Source: a virus. Taken from it: 24,023 nt of DNA. The position numbers and the translations under genes were made by a program. The notes under the pieces were generated by a model. It worked only from the letters and a program-made list of their open reading frames with translations, did not search any database and was not told the DNA's origin. Positions within the stretch are counted from its first letter, which is position 1. Every line of letters begins with the position of its first letter. Positions 20,612-24,023 of this stretch are shown piece after piece. The stretch is taken from the IMG/VR virus record IMGVR_UViG_3300032240_001380, positions 1 to 24,023 of that record; one strand, given 5' to 3'.

Positions 20612-20971
20612 ATGAGTAAAAAATCTAGCAAGAAAAAGACAAAAAAACAAATATTTGTGGTTGAAACCGTAAATACTTTTTATGAAGTGCATTTGGTTGA
20701 AGCTTCAAGTGAAGCCGAAGCAAAAGTAATCGTTGAACATAGCGACTATAACGCTTCAAAATGGTTAGGACAACAAATTGCAAATGTTTCCGTGTTCAAA
20801 GAGGAAGATATGCCTCGATTGAAGCAACTTGATTCGTATTTTTTCGAAGGGTATGCTACGACCACGGAAGATGGTGACTTAGTTTACAAAAGACCAGATG
20901 GTTCTGTAAACGGCGGCATGCATACAACAAATATTTCTGGATATCTGAAAAATATTCAGGCAGAAGTATAA
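20612..20971 (+). CDS. hypothetical protein, 119 residues
   Basis: 119 residues from ATG 20612, with a GGAG site at 20599-20602; the frame from 20585 is rejected. Lys/Ser-rich start (SKKSSKKKTKKQIFVVETVN), then FYEVHLVEASSEAEAKVIVE, typical of small beta-alpha-beta 'tfYEvhlVeA' phage proteins. The end (KRPDGSVNGGMHTTNISGYL) is polar. Soluble. Last protein gene before the tRNA operon leader. Confidence 0.7.
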   Translation: MSKKSSKKKTKKQIFVVETVNTFYEVHLVEASSEAEAKVIVEHSDYNASKWLGQQIANVSVFKEEDMPRLKQLDSYFFEGYATTTEDGDLVYKRPDGSVNGGMHTTNISGYLKNIQAEV

Positions 20972-20979
20972 AAAAGAGC

Positions 20980-21008
20980 TTGACTTTTACTAAATAATTT
21001 GATACAAT
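20980..21008 (+). promoter_or_regulatory. sigma70 promoter of the tRNA operon leader
   Basis: TTGACT (20980-20985), 17-bp spacer, TACAAT (21003-21008). The predicted RNA start near 21015 lies just before the leader ORF ATG at 21018. Confidence 0.8.
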
Positions 21009-21017
21009 AACACTATT

Positions 21018-21140
21018 ATGAATAACTTAATACATTTATCGACAACGCTTTGTTCCATGCTCCCTGAGACATGGCAGGCCGTTTATCGCTCACCAAGAAG
21101 TGATAATAAAGGCTTTATTGGACGGGTTGGGTTTGTGTAA
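21018..21140 (+). CDS. candidate leader peptide, 40 residues, of the tRNA operon
   Basis: A 40-codon ORF (MNNLIHLSTTLCSMLPETWQ, then AVYRSPRSDNKGFIGRVGFV) whose ATG lies about 10 nt after the -10 box, without a Shine-Dalgarno site. Its stop (21138-21140) directly follows the 5' arm of a hairpin (21129-21137) that competes with the downstream terminator. Position rather than composition argues for a regulatory leader. It could also be a non-translated RNA segment. Confidence 0.45.
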   Translation: MNNLIHLSTTLCSMLPETWQAVYRSPRSDNKGFIGRVGFV

Positions 21141-21171
21141 ATAGTTTTTCTTAGTAGAAAATCACAAACCC
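21129..21171 (+). promoter_or_regulatory. antiterminator hairpin of an attenuator-like switch
   Basis: GGGTTTGTG (21129-21137) is exactly complementary to CACAAACCC (21163-21171). The 3' arm shares bases 21166-21171 with the 5' arm of the terminator at 21166-21194, so the two hairpins exclude each other. Confidence 0.6.
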
Positions 21172-21197
21172 TAGACCTAAAAAATCTAGGGTTTTTT
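21166..21197 (+). terminator. intrinsic terminator ahead of the tRNA genes
   Basis: AAACCCTAGA (21166-21175) pairs perfectly with TCTAGGGTTT (21185-21194) around a 9-nt loop, ending in six T (21192-21197). It lies between the leader ORF and the first boxA and tRNA. Confidence 0.88.
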
Positions 21198-21208
21198 GTT
21201 CTTTAAAA
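21197..21208 (+). promoter_or_regulatory. boxA antitermination site, copy 1
   Basis: TGTTCTTTAAAA matches the rRNA-leader boxA bound by NusB-S10. It is the start of a 25-nt sequence (21197-21221) repeated exactly at 21703-21727, each ahead of tRNA genes. Confidence 0.65.
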
Positions 21209-21224
21209 ATTTGAGTTGTTTTGT

Positions 21225-21298
21225 TGGCGCATGGTGTAATGGTAACACAGCGGACTTTGACTCCGCTATTTCAGGTTCGAGCCCTGATGCGCCTGCCA
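21225..21298 (+). tRNA. trnQ: tRNA-Gln(TTG)
   Basis: Anticodon loop CTTTGAC between GCGGA and TCCGC. Acceptor GGCGCA pairs with TGCGCC, leaving a T1-T72 mismatch; a weak first pair is usual for Gln tRNAs. CCA is encoded. Reads CAA (and CAG by wobble). Confidence 0.95.
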
Positions 21299-21301
21299 AA
21301 T

Positions 21302-21391
21302 GGAAGTGTGGCCGAGTCCGGTTTATGGCACTAGTCTTGAAAACTAGCGAACAGAAATGTTCCGTGAGTTCGAATCTCACCGCTTCCGCCA
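21302..21391 (+). tRNA. trnS: tRNA-Ser(TGA)
   Basis: 90 nt with a long variable arm. CTAGT/ACTAG stem, loop CTTGAAA. Acceptor GGAAGTG with CGCTTCC. CCA encoded. Confidence 0.95.
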
Positions 21392-21424
21392 TATAAAAAC
21401 ATATTAGTAGTGTGTTTCTATATG

Positions 21425-21512
21425 GGAAGATTGGCCGAGTGGTTAAGGCAGCGGTTTGCTAAACCGTCATTCAGAAATGGGTGGATCAGTTCGATTCTGA
21501 TATCTTCCGCCA
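21425..21512 (+). tRNA. trnS: tRNA-Ser(GCT)
   Basis: 88 nt with a long variable arm. Loop TTGCTAA between GCGGT and ACCGT. Acceptor GGAAGAT with ATCTTCC. CCA encoded. Together with the TGA isoacceptor it covers AGY and TCN serine codons. Confidence 0.95.
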
Positions 21513-21517
21513 AATGT

Positions 21518-21594
21518 GTGGGTGTGCAACTGAAAGGCGAGGTAACGGATTGCAAATCCGTATTATGCAGGTTCGAATCCTGTCACCCACTCCA
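21518..21594 (+). tRNA. trnC: tRNA-Cys(GCA)
   Basis: Loop TTGCAAA between ACGGA and TCCGT. Acceptor GTGGGTG with CACCCAC, discriminator T as expected for Cys. CCA encoded. Confidence 0.95.
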
Positions 21595-21620
21595 TGTTAG
21601 TAAATTGAAAACAAAAGTAG

Positions 21621-21638
21621 TGTTGCAATCTGGCAACA
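21621..21638 (+). repeat. TGTTGC...GCAACA hairpin upstream of promoter, copy 4
   Basis: TGTTGC (21621-21626), AATCTG loop, GCAACA (21633-21638), 7 nt before the -35 of the promoter at 21646. Same arms as the hairpin at 18288. Confidence 0.5.
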
Positions 21639-21645
21639 AACAGAC

Positions 21646-21673
21646 TTGACAGTTCGGCCAAAGTCTGTATAAT
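21646..21673 (+). promoter_or_regulatory. sigma70 promoter with TTGACAGTTCGGC element
   Basis: TTGACA (21646-21651), 16-bp spacer starting GTTCGGC, TATAAT (21668-21673). It transcribes boxA copy 2, tRNA-Glu and the structured RNAs. Confidence 0.88.
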
Positions 21674-21702
21674 ACGATGCATAGATTGAGAAATCAATCA
21701 AA

Positions 21703-21714
21703 TGTTCTTTAAAA
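21703..21714 (+). promoter_or_regulatory. boxA antitermination site, copy 2
   Basis: TGTTCTTTAAAA, about 24 nt downstream of the predicted RNA start of the promoter at 21646 and 19 nt before tRNA-Glu. Part of the 25-nt direct repeat with 21197-21221. Confidence 0.7.
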
Positions 21715-21732
21715 ATTTGAGTTGTTTAATAT

Positions 21733-21807
21733 GCTCGGTTCGTCTATCGGTTAGGACGCTGCCCTTTCAAGGCGGAAAGACCAGTTCGATTCTGGTACCG
21801 AGTACCA
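21733..21807 (+). tRNA. trnE: tRNA-Glu(TTC)
   Basis: Loop CTTTCAA. Acceptor GCTCGGT with ACCGAGT (G1-T72 wobble), discriminator A, CCA encoded at 21805-21807. The CCA is also the first three bases of the 20-bp helix that closes the next RNA. Confidence 0.95.
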
Positions 21808-22019
21808 TATTAAATTACATTAGGTTACCAACTCCAGTAGGTGACTTATTTGGTTGAAACACAGGCCGCTGTGAACCAGTTATAAGTTACATGAAGCAAT
21901 CCGACTGTGCTGGATTAAGTTGAATCGTAATGTGGAAGTTGTCTTATCGGCAGACGAAGCCGTGAGAAGCCAGATGAAGTTCTGGAACGACAATGACATC
22001 CTAGTGTAATTTAATATGG
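21805..22019 (+). ncRNA. structured RNA A, unrecognised
   Basis: Closed by a 20-bp helix, 21805-21824 with 22000-22019 (one G-U). Internal helices: GTGACTTAT 21841-21849 with 21882-21890; TGGTT 21851-21855 with AACCA 21874-21878; CACAG 21860-21864 with CTGTG 21869-21873 around GCCG; AATCC 21898-21902 with GGATT 21912-21916; ATGT 21930-21933 with ACAT 21996-21999; GTTGTC 21938-21943 with GACAAT 21989-21994; CGGC 21948-21951 with GCCG 21959-21962; CCAGA 21970-21974 with TCTGG 21981-21985. Most of the sequence is paired and no ORF fits. It is transcribed with tRNA-Glu. Family unknown; the position recalls T4 RNA C/D. Confidence 0.75.
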
Positions 22020-22172
22020 TATCATTGTTAAGTGTTATCAGGGTATCGTTATGGGACGCCATGACTATGCGGGCCTAACTGTGCGAGGAACAGGTCCTGA
22101 TATAACCGTTATTCGCTTGTGAGTGTTAGCTACATTGTTCACAAATTGACACGATAACACTTAACAATGATA
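22020..22172 (+). ncRNA. structured RNA B, unrecognised
   Basis: Closed by a perfect 20-bp inverted repeat, 22020-22039 with 22153-22172, whose first base directly follows the last base of RNA A. Inside: GTTAT 22048-22052 with ATAAC 22102-22106, stacked on GGGAC 22053-22057 with GTCCT 22094-22098; CTGT 22079-22082 with ACAG 22090-22093; TTGTGA 22117-22122 with TCACAA 22139-22144. It reads as a multi-branch junction on a long stem. No coding potential. tRNA-Lys begins 7 nt after it. RNase III trimming of both long stems is possible. Confidence 0.75.
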
Positions 22173-22178
22173 AAGTTT

Positions 22179-22252
22179 GGGAGTATAACTTAGTGGTAAA
22201 GTAACCGGCTTTTAACCGGTAAACCAGAGTTCAATTCTCTGTGCTCCTACCA
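22179..22252 (+). tRNA. trnK: tRNA-Lys(TTT)
   Basis: Loop CTTTTAA between ACCGG and CCGGT. Acceptor GGGAGTA with TGCTCCT (two G-U). CCA encoded. Confidence 0.93.
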
Positions 22253-22264
22253 GTTGAATACAAA

Positions 22265-22358
22265 AACGAAAATGTGCGATTCGTTCTCTGTAAAGAGTTT
22301 AACAAGGGTTTGATGTGGTAATGCCTTCTGCATCATGTAATAGGCAATTCCTTGTTAG
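22265..22358 (+). ncRNA. structured RNA C with pseudoknot-like fold, unrecognised
   Basis: In the 117-nt gap between tRNA-Lys and tRNA-Tyr. Hairpins AACGAA 22265-22270 with TTCGTT 22280-22285 and CTCT 22286-22289 with AGAG 22294-22297. Then TTAACAAGG 22299-22307 closes with CCTTGTTAG 22350-22358. Within it, TGATGT 22311-22316 pairs with GCATCA 22330-22335, while loop bases TGCC 22322-22325 can pair with GGCA 22343-22346, an H-type pseudoknot. No ORF. Confidence 0.55.
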
Positions 22359-22369
22359 CATTAAGTTTC

Positions 22370-22454
22370 GGAGAGCGAGAAGCATTGGTGACTTCAGCAG
22401 ACTGTAAATCTGTCGCCTCAGGCATACGGGGTTCGAATCCCTGGTTCTCCACCA
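22370..22454 (+). tRNA. trnY: tRNA-Tyr(GTA)
   Basis: 85 nt with a long variable arm. Loop CTGTAAA between GCAGA and TCTGT. Acceptor GGAGAGC with GTTCTCC. CCA encoded. Confidence 0.95.
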
Positions 22455-22458
22455 ATTT

Positions 22459-22533
22459 GGTCTCATAGTATAATGGTCAGTATAGCGGCTTGTCACGCCG
22501 TTGATAGGAGTTCGATTCTCCTTGGGACCGCCA
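22459..22533 (+). tRNA. trnD: tRNA-Asp(GTC)
   Basis: Loop TTGTCAC between GCGGC and GCCGT. Acceptor GGTCTCA with TGGGACC, discriminator G as expected. CCA encoded. Confidence 0.95.
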
Positions 22534-22540
22534 AGTTTAT

Positions 22541-22614
22541 AGCGGGTTAGAGTAACGGTAATTCAGGAGTCTCATAAGCTCCAGATGGGGGTTCGATTCC
22601 CTCACCCGCAACCA
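22541..22614 (+). tRNA. tRNA with CAT anticodon, initiator-like features (Met/fMet or Ile2)
   Basis: Loop CTCATAA between GGAGT and GCTCC. The T arm GGGGG/CCCTC fixes the acceptor as AGCGGGT with ACCCGCA, so position 1-72 is an A-A mismatch. The D stem GAG/TTC gives an A11-U24 pair. Both are initiator-type marks, but the three G-C pairs at the bottom of the anticodon stem are absent. Could also be lysidine-modified tRNA-Ile2. CCA encoded. Confidence 0.85.
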
Positions 22615-22620
22615 AGTTAT

Positions 22621-22696
22621 TGTCTAGTAGCTCAGTCGGTAGAGTAGCGGACTGTTAATCCGTTGGTCGTAGGTTCGAACCCTACCTAGACAGCCA
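22621..22696 (+). tRNA. trnN: tRNA-Asn(GTT)
   Basis: Loop CTGTTAA between GCGGA and TCCGT. Acceptor TGTCTAG with CTAGACA, discriminator G. CCA encoded. Confidence 0.95.
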
Positions 22697-22697
22697 T

Positions 22698-22772
22698 GGT
22701 GATGTAGCACAGCGGTAGTGCAATTGCTTCATACGCAATAGGTCGTTGGCTCGAATCCAACCATCACCACCA
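22698..22772 (+). tRNA. trnM: tRNA-Met(CAT), elongator-type
   Basis: Loop TTCATAC between ATTGC and GCAAT. Acceptor GGTGATG with CATCACC. D stem GCAC/GTGC (C11-G24, elongator type). CCA encoded. tRNA-Ile2 is the alternative reading of a CAT anticodon. Confidence 0.92.
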
Positions 22773-22778
22773 AGTTTT

Positions 22779-22852
22779 GCCCTAATAGTTAAATGGTATA
22801 ACAGTTGCCTTGTAAGCATCAATTCGGAGTTCGATTCTCTGTTGGGGCACCA
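22779..22852 (+). tRNA. trnT: tRNA-Thr(TGT)
   Basis: Loop CTTGTAA. Acceptor GCCCTAA with TTGGGGC. One mismatch (T28-T42) in the anticodon stem. CCA encoded. Confidence 0.92.
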
Positions 22853-22861
22853 TTTTTTTAT

Positions 22862-22938
<77 letters not shown>

Positions 22939-22942
22939 ATTC

Positions 22943-23017
22943 GGGGGATTGGCGTAATTGGGAACGCAGTAGCTTTGCAAGCTTCAGTCAGGAGTTCGAA
23001 TCTCCTATTCTCCACCA
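22943..23017 (+). tRNA. trnA: tRNA-Ala(TGC)
   Basis: Loop TTTGCAA. Acceptor GGGGGAT with ATTCTCC carries the G3-U70 pair that defines alanine identity, and discriminator A. CCA encoded. One mismatch in the anticodon stem. Confidence 0.94.
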
Positions 23018-23018
23018 G

Positions 23019-23051
23019 TTTAAGTTTACAATAAAGTTTTTTAAGTTTACA
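23019..23051 (+). repeat. 12-nt direct repeat between tRNA-Ala and tRNA-Arg
   Basis: TTTAAGTTTACA occurs at 23019-23030 and 23040-23051 with 9 nt between. AT-rich spacer; no promoter recognised. Confidence 0.5.
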
Positions 23052-23053
23052 GT

Positions 23054-23130
23054 CGGTCGTTAGCTCAACGGATTAGAGCACAAGGCTACGGACCTTGGGG
23101 TTGAGAGTTCGAATCTTTCACGACCGGCCA
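23054..23130 (+). tRNA. trnR: tRNA-Arg(ACG)
   Basis: Loop CTACGGA between CAAGG and CCTTG. Acceptor CGGTCGT with ACGACCG. CCA encoded. A34 should be converted to inosine by host TadA to read CGT, CGC and CGA. Confidence 0.95.
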
Positions 23131-23135
23131 AAAAT

Positions 23136-23210
23136 AGCCGTGTAGCTCAGAGGAAGAGCAATCGCTTGATAAGCGATAGGTCGACATTTCGAAATTGTCC
23201 ATGGCTACCA
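23136..23210 (+). tRNA. trnI: tRNA-Ile(GAT)
   Basis: Loop TTGATAA between ATCGC and GCGAT. Acceptor AGCCGTG with CATGGCT. CCA encoded. Confidence 0.95.
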
Positions 23211-23212
23211 AT

Positions 23213-23287
23213 ATCTCGCTAGTGTTAACGGCAGCACAATGGTCTCCAAAACCACAAGACGGGGTTCGAATCCCTGGCGGGATGCCA
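23213..23287 (+). tRNA. trnW: tRNA-Trp(CCA)
   Basis: Loop CTCCAAA. Acceptor ATCTCGC with GCGGGAT, discriminator G as expected for Trp. 3' CCA encoded. Confidence 0.95.
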
Positions 23288-23313
23288 AATTAAAAATAGA
23301 AAGTGATAAAATC

Positions 23314-23784
23314 ATGCGTAAGTTAAATTTAGAAGAAGTCAGACAATTTATCGAAGCACAAACACCACAAACAAAAATTTATATTGGTTGTGATTCGGAG
23401 AGAGTTAAGATAGATAAAGTATGGTACGCAGATTATATCACGGCTATTGTAGTTCACATTAATGGTAATAATGGTTGCAAGTTATTTGGTGAAGTTATCC
23501 GTGAAAGAGACTATGACCAAAAACAAAATAAACCTAGATACAGATTAATGAATGAAGTTTATAAAGTTTCGGAATTGTATTTGAAATTGGCCGATGTTTT
23601 GGTCGATAGAGTAGTGCAAGTCCATTTGGATATTAACCCAAGTGAAATGCATGGTTCTAATTGCGTTATTCAAGAAGCAATTGGATACATTCGTGGAACT
23701 TGTAATGTTATACCTCTTGTTAAACCAGAAGCGTTTGCGGCATCATATGCAGCAGACCGATTTAAAGGATTGAAAGCAGCATGA
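23314..23784 (+). CDS. RNase H-fold protein, YkuK/DUF458-like
   Basis: 156 residues from ATG 23314; the frame extends back to 23239, but that would run through tRNA-Trp. KIYIGCDSERVKIDKVWYAD (21-40) has the first catalytic-type Asp (27) of an RNase H fold. AIVVHINGNNGCKLFGEVIR is the next strand pair, and VVQVHLDINPSEMHGSNCVI carries further acids in the DUF458/YkuK arrangement. The domain is complete. A nuclease role is likely but its substrate is unknown; being embedded in the tRNA operon suggests RNA, possibly the structured RNAs or tRNA. The stop overlaps the next start (ATGA). Confidence 0.75.
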   Translation: MRKLNLEEVRQFIEAQTPQTKIYIGCDSERVKIDKVWYADYITAIVVHINGNNGCKLFGEVIRERDYDQKQNKPRYRLMNEVYKVSELYLKLADVLVDRVVQVHLDINPSEMHGSNCVIQEAIGYIRGTCNVIPLVKPEAFAASYAADRFKGLKAA

Positions 23785-24011
23785 GTGATGGTGGAAAAGG
23801 AAGTAAACCAAGACCGTTTAGTGTAACCCAACATGAATATGATAATCGTTGGGATGCAATCTTCAGTCGTGATTTACCAAAAGAAGATAAATTAGTTTTG
23901 CCAATGCCAGGTACAATTGGTGGTGCAAAAATAGTTTTTGATGAAGATATGCCCGTTTTAGAAAATGAAGAAATGTGGTCTCAACGGGTTATTGATAATA
24001 AGCGGGATTAG
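23781..24011 (+). CDS. hypothetical protein, 76 residues
   Basis: 76 residues from ATG 23781 (ATGA overlap). It opens MSDGGKGSKPRPFSVTQHEY then DNRWDAIFSRD, a start I associate with many T4-like phage small proteins of unknown role, followed by an acidic end. Its last codons overlap the first bases of a following tRNA gene, so the mRNA and tRNA share sequence. Soluble, probably partly disordered. Confidence 0.75.
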   Translation: MSDGGKGSKPRPFSVTQHEYDNRWDAIFSRDLPKEDKLVLPMPGTIGGAKIVFDEDMPVLENEEMWSQRVIDNKRD

Positions 24012-24023
24012 TTTAATGGTCAA
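24002..24023 (+). tRNA. 5' end of a tRNA, probably tRNA-Gly, cut by the window edge
   Basis: GCGGGATTAGTTTAATGGTCAA has the acceptor start GCGGGAT, T8/A9 and a D arm with GG, as in glycine tRNAs. The anticodon is outside the window. It overlaps the last 10 nt of the preceding gene. Confidence 0.65.

Noticed and set aside
21880-22062. Minus-strand 60-residue ORF across RNA A and B
   Set aside because: No ribosome site or promoter; the sequence is explained by the RNA helices.
22083-22098. RNase P RNA or tmRNA identity for RNA B (GCGAGGAACAGGTCC resembles the GAGGAAAGUCC core)
   Set aside because: The match is partial, and the partner conserved regions and tmRNA tag or tRNA-like ends are missing.
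22146-22174. Promoter TTGACA...GATAAA just before tRNA-Lys
   Set aside because: Weak -10, and RNA would start inside the tRNA; the bases belong to the closing stem of RNA B.

Overview
The window looks like a compact stretch of a large tailed-phage genome of the T4-like/myovirus type. Every convincing protein gene and tRNA is on the + strand. Genes are joined by ATGA, TAATG or GTGA overlaps. The gene set is phage-typical: class Ia ribonucleotide reductase beta subunit, PhoH-like ATPase, secreted endonuclease, GIY-YIG proteins, a LamG-domain virion or adhesin-like protein, dozens of very small conserved genes, and a dense tRNA array. Two copies of a Nus-type boxA (TGTTCTTTAAAA, followed by ATTTGAG) precede tRNAs and resemble rRNA leaders of Betaproteobacteria. 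Together with consensus sigma70 promoters this suggests a (possibly freshwater) betaproteobacterial host. That host guess is inference only.

Layout. 1-4875: an operon of metabolic or envelope-type genes: a partial unknown gene, a BPL_N/class I amidotransferase-like protein, two small membrane proteins, a calcineurin-like phosphoesterase, a GT4-type glycosyltransferase, nrdB, the remnant of a fatty-acid desaturase gene with its middle deleted, and a secreted DNA/RNA non-specific endonuclease. 4872-6273: zinc ribbon, GIY-YIG protein, PhoH. 6397-7214: five small genes. 7290-9887: an 865-residue IPT/TIG, putative-Ig and triple-LamG protein behind tandem late-promoter-like boxes, closed by a strong UUCG terminator. 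9973-12861: a run of tiny overlapping genes starting with a zincin-like protein. 12893-16661: further small genes split by strong promoters, including a divergent promoter pair at 13240-13369. 16775-18285: a lipoprotein plus a secreted partner. 18391-20971: small conserved phage genes and a YubB/Api92-like protein fused to an SH3-like domain. 21018-23287: 17 complete tRNA genes (an 18th starts at the right edge) with an attenuator-like leader and three highly structured, apparently non-coding RNAs between the tRNAs. 23314-24011: a YkuK-like RNase H-fold gene and a small gene.

The most interesting part is the tRNA operon. A promoter (20980-21008) leads into a 40-codon leader ORF. Its last codons can pair with a segment that is also one arm of a perfect intrinsic terminator, which gives a terminator/antiterminator switch followed by boxA and four tRNAs. 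A second promoter plus boxA (21646-21714) drives tRNA-Glu and then two abutting RNA domains. Each is closed by a 20-bp helix (21805-22019 and 22020-22172) and has several internal helices. A third RNA with a pseudoknot-like fold (22265-22358) lies after tRNA-Lys. I do not recognise these RNAs. Their position recalls the unexplained stable RNAs C and D of the T4 tRNA cluster and the phage-borne GOLLD/ROOL RNAs.

Several promoters share an extended TTGACAATTCGG element, usually below a TGTTG-CAACA hairpin. This looks like one promoter family, including a leftward copy that would make antisense RNA.
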